DNA from: CAYVOV01 sp964453525 | GTDB lineage: Bacteria > Chloroflexota > Dehalococcoidia > Dehalococcoidales > UBA2162 | Direction of reading: 5' to 3' | DNA: 64,000 nucleotides | NCBI GenBank assembly: GCA_964453525.1 | Contig: CAYVOV010000023.1 | Coordinates: 1 to 64,000, forward strand | Shown: positions 5,562 to 13,198 of the stretch, piece by piece | Layout: each line of letters starts with the position of its first letter | Numbering within the stretch: position 1 is the stretch's first letter | Position numbers and translations under genes: made by a program | Notes under the pieces: generated by a model | Databases searched by the model: none | Told to the model about the DNA's origin: nothing | What the model saw: the letters and a program-made list of their open reading frames with translations, nothing else

Positions 5562-7303
5562 AGGAAAAAGCGGTAACTGCAGAACGATTTGATAGCCTTG
5601 TTGATATGGCTGCTAAAGAAGCAAGGTACGAGGAAGGCTTTGGAGTAAAGGGATGTGATCTTGCCAATTCATGTTGGTGGGTTTCGTATGTCAGACAAAG
5701 TTGGGAGGAGCAAGCGAACAACAATCGCTTGCCAGAATACTTACTCACCTGCGCCAGAGAGGCAAGGAAGCTGGGTGTTGTAGTTCCGATAGAATACATA
5801 CTCTATGATACTGTTACGGGGGAGCATCTTGAGCGCCCCAATATGATACACCTTCGCAAATTATTAACAGAACGGCGTACCTCAGGAGTAATCTTCCCTG
5901 CTCTAGACCGCTTGTCCCGGGAGCCATTGCACCAACAAATCTTCGAACTGGAAGCAGCTCATTATGAGATTCAAATTCATTACGCTGACGTACCTAACGG
6001 AAACGATCCAAACAGCCAATTTACCAGAACAATTTTAGCTCATGCCGCTAAACTGATAAAACTGGCAAACCGGCGTAACAATCGCGGTGGTAATATCGGA
6101 CGGGTGGTAAGCGGAAACGTGCCTGCCGGTAAGCCATCTTATGGTTATATTTATCGCGCAGAATACCAGTCATTAGAACATGGTAAGCGTAAACTTATCA
6201 GGGCTTGGTGGGACATAAACGCACTAGAAATCGATGGTACATATAAAATGGGGTCCGAGGCCTGGGTAGTGAAACAGATTTTCCGCTGGATTGGACTTGA
6301 AGGGAGAAGCACTTTCTGGGTTTCCGAAGAACTTAATCGAATGGGAATCAAACCTCGATATGCCGATAAATGGTCTCCAGCTCTGGTTGGTTTCATCTGT
6401 AAAAACCGCGCGTATACAGGAAAACATGCCTATAACAAAGCCTGCTATGTCACCAATCCCGATAGGCCGCTAAAAGATATTACTGCCGAGATAAAGCGGA
6501 CACTACGAAAAGCTAAACCGGAAGATGACTGGGCACATTTTGAAGTTCCGTTGTTGGTATCCGAAGAATTATGGCAGCGAGCAAATGACAATATCCGTGA
6601 GCGAGGCAAGGGAAGAGGAAAAGCCGGGAAAACGATTCCAGCACTGTTCAGGGCAAGGGTCTTTTGCCCAAAGTGCGGTCATATTATGAGGCTTCATAGG
6701 GATTCGACCTGCCCCTGGCTTACTTACTATGTCTGCCGTACTCAAGGATGTAGAATGAAGTTCATCCGTGTTTCCCAGCTTGATGACATAGGATGGGAGA
6801 ATGTTGTTAACCTTTTACAGAAACGTTCATTTATTGATGCCAAAGCAGAGAATACGAGTAAAGATGATGGTGGAATTCAGAAACGGATCAGACTAGAGTT
6901 GTTTCAAAAGAGGGAAGCAGAGAGGAAAATCGCAAGAATTCAAGATGATCTCCTCAGCGATGAACCAGTCATTACCAAACAAGAAGCTCTTACTAAAATA
7001 GGAGAACTTCGAAATGTTATTGAAAAAGCCGACAATGAAATTGCCAGACTACAAGGCATAGTCCAGACAGCAAAGCAGTCTGAAGAAAAAATTGAAGCAT
7101 TAAAGAAAGCTCTTGAGGAGCTAAGAGATATAAATCTTAATACGGCAACTTTCCAGCAGAAAGCCGAGTGGATAGCTCGTCTTGGTGTCAAGGTATATCC
7201 AGCTAAGGATTTAACCAACTATCACATAAAATGCGGAATAAAGATTACAGAGCCCCAGAAGGTTTCATGTTACAAAACCAGCATCGCATCACCGAAGCTA
7301 TAG
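5558..7303 (+). CDS. Large serine recombinase (integrase)
   Basis: The 581-residue protein cuts and rejoins DNA through a covalent phosphoserine to integrate or excise the element. The N-terminal catalytic domain (about residues 40-190) has the nucleophile Ser48 in Y-V-R-Q-S and the D-R-L-S-R motif. The recombinase domain follows (G-N-V-P-A-G-K-P-S-Y-G-Y, then to about 360), then a zinc ribbon (C-P-K-C-G and a C-R-T-Q-G-C pair) and a long coiled coil (about 430-540), the standard order for large serine integrases. The roughly 40-residue extension before the catalytic strand is unusual. ATG 5558 is preceded by CGGAGG. The last 11 codons lie inside the 3' end of queA on the other strand, so the C-terminus is encoded by the junction with the attachment gene. 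Confidence 0.93.
   Translation: MKEKAVTAERFDSLVDMAAKEARYEEGFGVKGCDLANSCWWVSYVRQSWEEQANNNRLPEYLLTCAREARKLGVVVPIEYILYDTVTGEHLERPNMIHLRKLLTERRTSGVIFPALDRLSREPLHQQIFELEAAHYEIQIHYADVPNGNDPNSQFTRTILAHAAKLIKLANRRNNRGGNIGRVVSGNVPAGKPSYGYIYRAEYQSLEHGKRKLIRAWWDINALEIDGTYKMGSEAWVVKQIFRWIGLEGRSTFWVSEELNRMGIKPRYADKWSPALVGFICKNRAYTGKHAYNKACYVTNPDRPLKDITAEIKRTLRKAKPEDDWAHFEVPLLVSEELWQRANDNIRERGKGRGKAGKTIPALFRARVFCPKCGHIMRLHRDSTCPWLTYYVCRTQGCRMKFIRVSQLDDIGWENVVNLLQKRSFIDAKAENTSKDDGGIQKRIRLELFQKREAERKIARIQDDLLSDEPVITKQEALTKIGELRNVIEKADNEIARLQGIVQTAKQSEEKIEALKKALEELRDINLNTATFQQKAEWIARLGVKVYPAKDLTNYHIKCGIKITEPQKVSCYKTSIASPKL
7270..7303. other. Probable attachment-site region: recombinase 3' end overlapping queA 3' end
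   Basis: The recombinase stop (7301-7303) lies 34 bases inside queA, and the queA stop (7270-7272) lies inside the recombinase. The overlapped queA codons encode the conserved F-G-D-A-M ending of QueA. Serine integrases often use sites within or at the end of conserved genes, so the crossover is probably here or just to the left. The partner junction is outside the window and no direct repeat of this sequence was found in it. Confidence 0.45.
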
Positions 7304-8310
7304 AAGCGGTATTTCTCCGTTATAGCTTCCTGGTATGCCCGTTTTATCAGATCATTGCCGGCGAAGGCGGAGACAAGCATCAACAGGGTTGACCTCGGCA
7401 GGTGGAAGTTCGTTATCATGGCATCTACCACCCGGAACCTGTACCCGGGCAGGATGAAAAGGTCTATCCAGCCTTCGAACGGCCGTATCTCAGCAGTATT
7501 ATTCGCCTGAGCTGCCGTCTCGACAAGCCTGACCGAGGTGGTACCGACGCAGATGACACGCCGTCCCTCCGACCTTGCCAGTGACAGCTCCCCGGCGACT
7601 TCCCTGCTCAATACACCGTATTCCCGGTGTATTTGATGCTGCTGCGGGTCTTCCTCACGCACCGGGCGGAAGGTGTCCAGTCCGACATGGAGCGTGGTGA
7701 AAAGGCATTTTACTCCTTTTGTTCTGATTTGACTCAGGAGTTCCGGCGTGAAGTGAAGCCCGGCGGTAGGCGCGGCGACGCTGCCGGCAACGTCGGCATA
7801 AACGGTTTGATAGCGTTCCGGGTTCTCAAGCGGGACATGGATGTAAGGAGGCAGGGCTATTTCACCGACCTTAAAGAGCGGCTTTTCATCGGAGAATCGG
7901 AGCAGCCGGATTCCCCCTTCGCCAATCCCGATTGCCTCGGCAGTGACTCGTGAATCACTTCCATCACGGGATATTTCAATTACAGCGCCGGCTTTAACGC
8001 GTCTGGCAGGTTTGACAAGGGCTTCCCAGGCATCACGACGCTGCCGGCGCAGCAGCAGGATTTCCAGCTTCCCTCCACTCTCAGCCTGTTTCCCTTTAAG
8101 GCGGGCGGGAATGACCCGGCTGTTATTGAAGACTAGGACATCACCTTCGCGGAGAAATTCAACCACTTCATAGAACCTGCGGTGCTCAAATGACCCATCT
8201 GCGCGGTTAATCACCAGTAGCCGTGATTGCGTCCTCGGCTCAACCGGAGTCTGAGCGATAAGCTCCGGTGGTATAAAATAATCAAAATCGCTGGTTTTCA
8301 TGGGAAGCAT
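7270..8310 (-). CDS. queA: S-adenosylmethionine:tRNA ribosyltransferase-isomerase QueA
   Basis: QueA transfers and rearranges the ribosyl group of AdoMet onto preQ1 in tRNA, giving epoxyqueuosine. The 346 residues cover the full family length, from D-F-D-Y-F-I-P-P-E-L-I-A through A-P-T-A-G-L-H-F-T and V-G-T-T-S-V-R to Y-R-F-Y-S-F-G-D-A-M. The conserved family start would be the second Met (8301); the first ATG (8310) has only a weak GGGAA upstream, so the start is uncertain by three residues. The next step, epoxyqueuosine reduction, is covered by queH at 11972-12496. Its 3' end overlaps the recombinase of the integrated element but the reading frame is intact. Confidence 0.95.
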   Translation of the reverse strand: MLPMKTSDFDYFIPPELIAQTPVEPRTQSRLLVINRADGSFEHRRFYEVVEFLREGDVLVFNNSRVIPARLKGKQAESGGKLEILLLRRQRRDAWEALVKPARRVKAGAVIEISRDGSDSRVTAEAIGIGEGGIRLLRFSDEKPLFKVGEIALPPYIHVPLENPERYQTVYADVAGSVAAPTAGLHFTPELLSQIRTKGVKCLFTTLHVGLDTFRPVREEDPQQHQIHREYGVLSREVAGELSLARSEGRRVICVGTTSVRLVETAAQANNTAEIRPFEGWIDLFILPGYRFRVVDAMITNFHLPRSTLLMLVSAFAGNDLIKRAYQEAITEKYRFYSFGDAMLVL

Positions 8311-8321
8311 CTAATTTCCCG

Positions 8322-8750
8322 TTATGCCGGTCTATTATAATAGAGAGGCGCCATTAAGATATCCGAAAATACAATCGGTTTATCTACTCTTTTAAAGTTG
8401 AGCGGGCAGTGTACCAGCCCCTTTGGGACGTAGACGAATGTGGTAGTGGTGATTATATGTTTTTCCCTTTCCTCTCCTAAATACAGTTCTACCTCCGCCC
8501 CGAAATCCTTATAGTCCATCGGATTTGCTCCTATAAAACAGAGAATTTCATCCTGGTCATGCACGTGCCCTTCTTTAGCCATAAGAAAGGGCGAATAAAT
8601 TGCCTCCATTGTAATACTGAAAGGAGGGCTGCCCCACTCTTCTACCACGGACTCCTGTCCGATGCGTATCACCGGCACCTCAATCTCCGGATGGCGGGCT
8701 TTTCCCAGCGGCTCTCTAAGGATATATTTGCCATACTTTGTCTCTGCCAT
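8322..8750 (-). CDS. Cupin-type protein of unknown substrate
   Basis: The 142-residue protein starts at ATG 8750, chosen because GAAAGGAGA stands 10 bases upstream; longer in-frame starts lack a site. The middle contains E-G-H-V-H-D-Q-D-E, the H-x-H-x(3)-E metal-ligand pattern of cupins, and the C-terminal half V-P-K-G-L-V-H-C-P with the fourth-ligand His. It is thus likely a small metal-binding beta-barrel in the cytoplasm. The gene lies 11 bases upstream of queA on the same strand and may be cotranscribed, though no link to queuosine is known. Substrate unknown. Confidence 0.7.
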   Translation of the reverse strand: MAETKYGKYILREPLGKARHPEIEVPVIRIGQESVVEEWGSPPFSITMEAIYSPFLMAKEGHVHDQDEILCFIGANPMDYKDFGAEVELYLGEEREKHIITTTTFVYVPKGLVHCPLNFKRVDKPIVFSDILMAPLYYNRPA

Positions 8751-8862
8751 TATACTACCTTCTCCTTTCACTGAACGGTCTGTGGAAATGAGAGGAACCG
8801 TCAGGATGAACCGGCTCACGCGTTGATAGTACTTCCCTGATAGACTGGTGTCAAGAAAAAGA

Positions 8863-8890
8863 AGGGGGCGAGGTTTAACCTCGCCCCCTT
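8863..8890 (-). terminator. Terminator of the hsp20 gene
   Basis: GGGGGCGAGG / CCTCGCCCCC form a perfect 10-bp stem with an 8-nt centre, or one extended by the A/T flanks. On the minus strand it is followed by CTTCTTTTTCTT. It lies 20 bases after the hsp20 stop codon. Confidence 0.85.
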
Positions 8891-8909
8891 TCCCGCAGCC
8901 ACCACACCA

Positions 8910-9377
8910 TCACTTGGCTTTAATTTCTATACGTTTTTTCCCGGCCTCCTCAGCTTTGGGGAGTCTCATTTCCAGCAGTCCGTTCTTAAAAGTGGCTGAA
9001 ATGTTTTCCTCATCAACCGGGAAAGGCATTGTCATTCTTCGTACGAACTGCCCGAAGTGACGCTCTGAAATATAATGGTCTGAGTCCTCTTTCACTTCTT
9101 CCTGTTTTTTCTCAGCCTTAATTGTCAGCACGTCACCTTCAAGACTGATATCCAGGTCTTTCTTCTTTATTCCCGGCAGCTCCGCCTTGACTACAAGGTC
9201 ATCCTCCTCCCGGTAAACATCCAGGCTGTGAGCAATGCTGGAATCGAAGGTAGTCCGCCTGCCATTAAATATCTCTCTGGCCATCTGCTCAACTTCATCA
9301 AGGAGACTGAACGGATGCGCCACAGGCTCAAACCGGACCAATGCCCTTGCCGGATTTCTTCTGATAATTGTCGTCAT
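8910..9377 (-). CDS. Small heat-shock protein, Hsp20/alpha-crystallin family
   Basis: A 155-residue ATP-independent chaperone that holds unfolding proteins in large cytoplasmic oligomers. The alpha-crystallin domain covers about residues 45-140 (L-D-V-Y-R-E-E-D-D-L-V-V-K-A-E-L-P-G, then the F-K-N-G-L-L-E-M-R-L-P motif with the family's G-x-L), ending with the short I-E-I-K-A-K tail. ATG 9377 follows AAAGGAGG with correct spacing, deciding against an upstream in-frame start at 9401. No CIRCE element is seen upstream. Instead a CRP-like palindrome lies 64 bases before the start (9441-9456), and its own terminator follows. Confidence 0.93.
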   Translation of the reverse strand: MTTIIRRNPARALVRFEPVAHPFSLLDEVEQMAREIFNGRRTTFDSSIAHSLDVYREEDDLVVKAELPGIKKKDLDISLEGDVLTIKAEKKQEEVKEDSDHYISERHFGQFVRRMTMPFPVDEENISATFKNGLLEMRLPKAEEAGKKRIEIKAK

Positions 9378-9440
9378 TTTGCCTCCTTTCTTTATGTTCA
9401 TATTTTTGTTTATATTATAAGAAATTTCTCTGTCCGAGTC

Positions 9441-9456
9441 TGCGACTTATATCACA
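9441..9456. promoter_or_regulatory. CRP-like palindrome upstream of hsp20
   Basis: TGCGA-CTTATA-TCACA (5-6-5). On the minus strand it reads TGTGA-N6-TCGCA, one mismatch from the ideal TGTGA-N6-TCACA. It lies 64-79 bases upstream of the hsp20 start and is one of four similar sites near the Crp/Fnr gene. Confidence 0.45.
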
Positions 9457-9470
9457 AATGTACAACCAGT

Positions 9471-9665
9471 TTACCCTTCTTCAGTTCCTGGTTCCCTGTT
9501 TGGCTGCGTGTCACCGACGATGATCGGTTCCTTATACTCCTTTACGGGCTTCAACTCTTTTCTAAAAGAACACTGAAGGCACTGCTCATACCAGTTGTCC
9601 AGGTCTCTGTCAATGAGCAGGTCACCACCGCATCTTGGACAGCTCTTCAATCTCCATCTCACCAT
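9471..9665 (-). CDS. Small zinc-ribbon protein (64 aa)
   Basis: ATG 9665 is preceded by AGAGGGGG at ideal distance; the in-frame GTG at 9674 would overlap that site. The product has two knuckles, C-P-R-C-G-G-D-L near the N-terminus and E-Q-C-L-Q-C-S-F, giving a four-cysteine zinc ribbon of about 30 residues. A charged Pro-rich tail ends in P-G-T-E-E-G. No catalytic motif. It lies in the cluster with Hsp20, ferredoxin and the Crp/Fnr regulator and has a CRP-like site 75 bases upstream. It may be a small nucleic-acid or protein-interaction factor of the same stress response (inference). Confidence 0.75.
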   Translation of the reverse strand: MVRWRLKSCPRCGGDLLIDRDLDNWYEQCLQCSFRKELKPVKEYKEPIIVGDTQPNREPGTEEG

Positions 9666-9739
9666 ATCTGTCACCCCCTCTACATCAGGCCTATCTGGTA
9701 TCAGGTTAATTCATTTTATATGGTGAAAATGGCAGTGTA

Positions 9740-9755
9740 TGTGATTTAGGTCTCA
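9740..9755. promoter_or_regulatory. CRP-like palindrome upstream of the zinc-ribbon gene
   Basis: TGTGA-TTTAGG-TCTCA (5-6-5), identical in both half-sites to the site upstream of the ferredoxin gene. It lies 75-90 bases upstream of the zinc-ribbon gene's ATG. Confidence 0.45.
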
Positions 9756-9858
9756 CAGTCAACAGAACGGAAAACTGGAGAAAGAATAATACCCAAGAGG
9801 TTAGGTTTGAGGAAATCTATGGAGTAACTAAGCAGGCAGGTAAAGCGGTTATCGTCTC

Positions 9859-10074
9859 TTATTTCTCTTCGATGACTACTTCAAAGGGGCAGGATATAGC
9901 CCTGGTCGGGCAGACAACCTCGCACTGGCAGCACCATCTTGTGCAGGCACTGCATTTGCTACCTTCTATATAAACTGCAAGGCTATCTTTAATAGCCAGA
10001 GCATTACAGGTGCATACTTCCACGCAAAGTCCGCACCCATTACATTTTTGCGGATTTATTACGACAAATGACAT
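9859..10074 (-). CDS. 2x[4Fe-4S] ferredoxin-like protein
   Basis: The 71-residue protein begins with the classical ligand set C-N-G-C-G-L-C-V-E-V-C (C-x2-C-x2-C-x3-C). Its second half has C-S-A-C-T-R-W-C-C-Q-C-E-V-V-C-P, where the second cluster can be built although spacing is extended relative to clostridial ferredoxins. It would carry electrons in the cytoplasm at low potential. There is no signal peptide. It lies between the zinc-ribbon gene and the Crp/Fnr gene, all leftward; a TGTGA-N6-TCTCA site lies 47 bases upstream. The redox partner is not evident in the window. Confidence 0.88.
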   Translation of the reverse strand: MSFVVINPQKCNGCGLCVEVCTCNALAIKDSLAVYIEGSKCSACTRWCCQCEVVCPTRAISCPFEVVIEEK

Positions 10075-10120
10075 CCTTATTTACTCCATTTCAGTCTAGG
10101 CTTAATGTCAACTTTTAGTC

Positions 10121-10136
10121 TGTGACTTTTGTCTCA
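10121..10136. promoter_or_regulatory. CRP-like palindrome upstream of the ferredoxin gene
   Basis: TGTGA-CTTTTG-TCTCA (5-6-5), 47-62 bases upstream of the ferredoxin ATG and overlapping the stop codon of the regulator gene. A second short palindrome, TGTCTC-AAA-GAGACA (10130-10144), overlaps it. Confidence 0.45.
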
Positions 10137-10811
10137 AAGAGACATCTCCACCCTGTCCCTGAGCGCCTCCTTATCAGTAATCACGATACGGTTGCGCTCC
10201 AGCCTGATTACTCCCTCATCTTCAAGGGTCTTAAGCGACCTGCCGACCACCTCACGGGCAGTGCCGGCCATAGCCGCCATATCCTGCTGGGTAAGGCGCG
10301 GTCCGTTTCCTGTGGAAGCTCCATCGCCGGTCTGCTGCAACAATATCCTGGCTACCCTGCCGATAACATGCCTGAAAGATAAATCTTCAACAAGTGAAAC
10401 AAGCTCACGCACCTGCTCAGCCAGTACCTTTATTGTATTGGCTGCTATCTGCGGGTGAGTCTCCAGAAGGTCTTTCATATCACTTTTTCTCAGCTCATTG
10501 AGGATAACAGGCCCCATTGCCTGAACGCTGGCCGGATTGGTGCCGCCATCCAAAACAGGAACATCATTAAACGACTCGCCGGGACGGATGATGCTGAGAA
10601 TCTGTTCCTTACCCTCGGCTGAAGTCTTGAATACTTTCGCCGCTCCTGAGTGGATAAAATACAGAGCATCCGCAGGGTCATCTTCATAGATAATTATCTC
10701 TCCGCGCTCGGCCTTCTTCTCAATAATGAGCTGCCCGATGGATTCAAGTTCTTCGAGGCCCAATCCACTAAAATACGGTATGGATTTTATAAAATCTATA
10801 TCTATTGCCAC
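10134..10811 (-). CDS. Crp/Fnr-family transcription regulator
   Basis: The 225-residue protein has the cyclic-nucleotide-type beta-roll (about residues 10-115, with R-P-G-E-S-F-N-D-V-P-V-L-D-G-G), a long dimer helix and a C-terminal winged helix. The recognition helix reads A-R-E-V-V-G-R-S-L-K, close to the R-E-x-V-G-R of E. coli CRP that reads TGTGA half-sites. The Arg-Ser pair that holds the cAMP phosphate is replaced (N-P-A-S), and there is no cysteine at all, so neither cAMP nor an FNR-type iron-sulfur cluster is the likely signal. Four 5-6-5 palindromes in flanking intergenic regions are candidate targets, including one between this gene and the divergent efflux gene. Confidence 0.9.
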   Translation of the reverse strand: MAIDIDFIKSIPYFSGLGLEELESIGQLIIEKKAERGEIIIYEDDPADALYFIHSGAAKVFKTSAEGKEQILSIIRPGESFNDVPVLDGGTNPASVQAMGPVILNELRKSDMKDLLETHPQIAANTIKVLAEQVRELVSLVEDLSFRHVIGRVARILLQQTGDGASTGNGPRLTQQDMAAMAGTAREVVGRSLKTLEDEGVIRLERNRIVITDKEALRDRVEMSL

Positions 10812-10915
10812 ATTTACTGTTCTTTCCTGGAATTCGATGACATAAGACAGGTGATTTATTGTATCACGACTTCAAGACATATGCTACTCCTGAGCCTGGA
10901 AAAAAATCGTAATCA

Positions 10916-10935
10916 GGTGTAATTTGTCTTACACC
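10916..10935. promoter_or_regulatory. Palindromic operator between crp-type regulator and cation-efflux gene
   Basis: GGTGTAA-TTTGTC-TTACACC is a perfect 7-6-7 palindrome containing TGTAA-N6-TTACA, the geometry of Crp/Fnr-family sites. It lies 105 bases upstream of the regulator start and 72 bases upstream of the divergent efflux gene, so it could serve either. Another perfect 5-7-5 palindrome, GTGAT-N7-ATCAC (10851-10867), lies closer to the regulator start. Confidence 0.6.
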
Positions 10936-11006
10936 ACAAACATTCGGTATTATTATGTTAGCAGAAGTGAGTATTATTTTAAAAGTTTTCAGAGTGGGAC
11001 GAGAAA

Positions 11007-11954
11007 ATGCATGACCACAGAAGAGAAGCCGTACATGAGACCCATAACGGTCGCAACAGGTTGAAGATTGCCATTATCATTGTCGCCGTAATCATGATAG
11101 CCGAGGTAGTGGGCGGCATATTAAGCAATAGCTTAGCCCTGCTTGGCGATGCCGGACATATGCTTGTGGATACCCTCGCTCTCGGGTTGAGCCTGTTCGC
11201 CGTAACCATTGCCGCAAAACCGGCAACTTCAAGTAAAACCTACGGATATCACCGTGTAGAAATAATGGCAGCCCTGGCCAATGGCATCCTGCTGACTTTC
11301 GTCGCTGCCTATATATTTTATGAAGCTTACCAGAGGTTCTCTGAACAGCCTTCGATTCGCGTACCGCTGATGCTACTTGTAGCCGGTATCGGACTGGCAG
11401 CCAATCTGGCAGGCATTTTCTTGTTGAGAAAAGTAAGCCACGATAACCTTAATATAAAAGCCGCCTTCTGGCACATTCTAGGTGATTCCATATCTTCATT
11501 AGGTGTGATAGTCGGCGGCATACTAATCTCCGTTACCGGTCTGGTTATATTTGACCCGATTATTGCCATTCTCATCGGCTGCATAATACTCTGGGGAGCA
11601 ATACGTCTGGTTAGAGAATCGGTCGATATTCTACTCGAGGCGGTGCCGAAGCATATTAATATTGAAGAAGTAATTGGAATGCTGAAGGGCATTAACGGAG
11701 TGGAGGAAGTCCACGACGTCCACATCTGGACTATTACCTCAGGCATATATGCCTTGAGCGCTCACTTGATTATTGAAGACCAGAGCGTCAGCAATAGCGC
11801 TGAAATTGTGGAGGCGGTAAATAGAGAGATACGCCAGCGTTTCAGCATCACCCACACGACGTTACAACTTGAGTGTGAGAGGTGTGAAAGTTGCCCGAGT
11901 GGCATTATCTGCCAGGTACAAAGAATTGGCGAGCAAATGGTGGAGCAGCAATAG
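11007..11954 (+). CDS. Cation diffusion facilitator (CzcD/ZitB-type metal efflux)
   Basis: The 315-residue inner-membrane antiporter exports Zn2+, Cd2+ or Co2+ against protons. The His-rich N-terminus (M-H-D-H-R-R-E-A-V-H) precedes six membrane helices. The metal site pairs are visible as G-H-M-L-V-D in helix 2 and H-I-L-G-D in helix 5, the H-x3-D pattern typical of zinc/cadmium transporters. The cytoplasmic C-terminal domain (about residues 205-315) has V-H-D-V-H-I-W-T-I-T-S-G and ends with a Cys-rich patch C-E-R-C-E-S-C. A weak GGGACGAG precedes ATG 11007. It is divergent from the Crp/Fnr regulator with a palindromic operator in between. Confidence 0.93.
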   Translation: MHDHRREAVHETHNGRNRLKIAIIIVAVIMIAEVVGGILSNSLALLGDAGHMLVDTLALGLSLFAVTIAAKPATSSKTYGYHRVEIMAALANGILLTFVAAYIFYEAYQRFSEQPSIRVPLMLLVAGIGLAANLAGIFLLRKVSHDNLNIKAAFWHILGDSISSLGVIVGGILISVTGLVIFDPIIAILIGCIILWGAIRLVRESVDILLEAVPKHINIEEVIGMLKGINGVEEVHDVHIWTITSGIYALSAHLIIEDQSVSNSAEIVEAVNREIRQRFSITHTTLQLECERCESCPSGIICQVQRIGEQMVEQQ

Positions 11955-11971
11955 CCTTTCTTTTTCCTCTT

Positions 11972-12496
11972 TTATCCCCTCATACTGTAGATACAGCCGC
12001 AGTAGTTCTGCCGGTATAGAGCCAGCTTTTCAGCAAGCTCTACCGAACGCTGGAACCCCGCTTTCTTCTTAAAGTCCCTTTCCAGAAATCTGTCTCCGCC
12101 GATTTCCTTACCCAACTGGTTAATCACCGCCGCCGGTTTATGGGGGCTTACCGTCAAGCTCGTGGTAAAAGCGTCCAGGTCTGAGTCAAGAAGGTAGAGC
12201 CATGTTTTATTCAGCCGGTGCCTGAAACAGACCTCACATCTCCTGCCGCCTTCAGGCTCGTCCTTTAATGACTCAGTCTCCTTTAACCATTCTTCTGGAG
12301 TATAGGAACCTGTTTCAAGGGGAAAACTCATTTTCTCGGCTACTTTTTGAACCGCTACAAGTCGCCTTTCGTATTCTTCCCGCGGATGGATGTTCGGATT
12401 GTAGAAGTAGCCGGTGACTTCGTGCCCTTCTGAAGTTAACCTCTCCACAACGCCGGCAGCGCAGACCCCGCAGCAGATATGCAGCAATAGTTTCAT
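11972..12496 (-). CDS. queH: Epoxyqueuosine reductase QueH
   Basis: The 174-residue protein is a QueH (former DUF208) enzyme reducing epoxyqueuosine in tRNA to queuosine. Diagnostic features: the start L-L-L-H-I-C-C-G-V-C with paired cysteines, Y-N-P-N-I-H-P-R-E-E-Y, R-R-C-E-V-C-F-R-H-R-L, and the C-terminal Y-C-G-C-I-Y-S. The conserved cysteines bind an iron-sulfur cluster and metal in the known family. It complements queA 3.7 kb away. Its ATG overlaps the stop of the upstream HAD gene (TGATG), so the two are coupled. Confidence 0.93.
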   Translation of the reverse strand: MKLLLHICCGVCAAGVVERLTSEGHEVTGYFYNPNIHPREEYERRLVAVQKVAEKMSFPLETGSYTPEEWLKETESLKDEPEGGRRCEVCFRHRLNKTWLYLLDSDLDAFTTSLTVSPHKPAAVINQLGKEIGGDRFLERDFKKKAGFQRSVELAEKLALYRQNYCGCIYSMRG

Positions 12497-13149
12497 CAGA
12501 ATGAAGTCTCCAGAATTCTGGCCGCTTCGGTGAAATCGGTCAGCTCAGTGTAATTAAGCTCGGGGTGCTGCTGGCAGTATTCAAGCAACTCAGCGGCAGC
12601 GAAGATATGGTGGCACTTTATCGCCGAAGCGATGTCCGAGACTCCGTTTCCCATGTATATTACCCGATAGCCTTCTTTGAGAAACAGGTCCACGTATGCC
12701 TCCTTGAAACCGTCGTCCATCTGTACTCCGCCCGGTCCGATGTACCGGGCATCAAGGCCTCCGGGCAGAAAGCGGGTCTCGGCGGCGAGCACTTCAACAT
12801 CTCCAAGGTCGATATTCCTTAAGACGTCCTTTATATAAAAGTCCAGGCCGTTGCTGATGATGACAAAACGAAAGTTCTTTCTGCGGCAGGCAGCCACCAG
12901 CTCGGGAAGGCCGGGTCTGAGGTCCATAGTTCGGTGAGCAACCTCGAGCAGGCTTTCGCGGTCGGCTTTTACCATGGCAAAGGCTTGCGTGTTGAATCGA
13001 CCGACCGATATTTTACCATCCCGGTACTCTTTCAGCATTGTTCGCCAGTCGCCTTCGGCATAAGCCTCCAGCATCATAAAACTTACGTCTTTATCGGTAA
13101 TCGTGCCATCGAAATCACACTGCACCACGGTCTTTATTGCCTCTGCCAA
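12496..13149 (-). CDS. MtnX/SerB-like HAD-superfamily phosphatase
   Basis: The 217-residue protein has the HAD nucleophile motif C-D-F-D-G-T-I-T near the N-terminus, the second motif I-I-S-N-G-L and the third G-N-G-V-S-D-I. The cap region between is of the size seen in the MtnX-like subclass (2-hydroxy-3-keto-5-methylthiopentenyl-1-phosphate phosphatase) and phosphoserine phosphatases. The real substrate is unknown; no other methionine-salvage gene is present. TTG 13149 is taken as start because AGGAGGT stands about 10 bases upstream. It is coupled to queH, whose ATG overlaps its stop. Confidence 0.8.
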   Translation of the reverse strand: MAEAIKTVVQCDFDGTITDKDVSFMMLEAYAEGDWRTMLKEYRDGKISVGRFNTQAFAMVKADRESLLEVAHRTMDLRPGLPELVAACRRKNFRFVIISNGLDFYIKDVLRNIDLGDVEVLAAETRFLPGGLDARYIGPGGVQMDDGFKEAYVDLFLKEGYRVIYMGNGVSDIASAIKCHHIFAAAELLEYCQQHPELNYTELTDFTEAARILETSF

Positions 13150-13198
13150 GTTAATAGCTACCTCCTGATGCGTTATATTGTGGTTCTTTGCTTATATG

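Larger units (their letters stand above)
1..7303. mobile_element. Right part of an integrated element carrying a large serine recombinase
   Basis: The block from the window start to the queA 3' end differs from the rest. It is visibly AT-richer, most of its genes are orphans or small, and it ends with a large serine recombinase whose frame runs into the 3' end of queA. None of its genes is a housekeeping gene, whereas the first gene to its right is. The left junction is not in the window, so size and exact ends are unknown. No capsid, tail, terminase, relaxase or replication gene is visible here, so it may be a genomic island, an integrative element or a phage remnant. The assignment rests on the recombinase and its position; the extent is inference. 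Confidence 0.7.
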
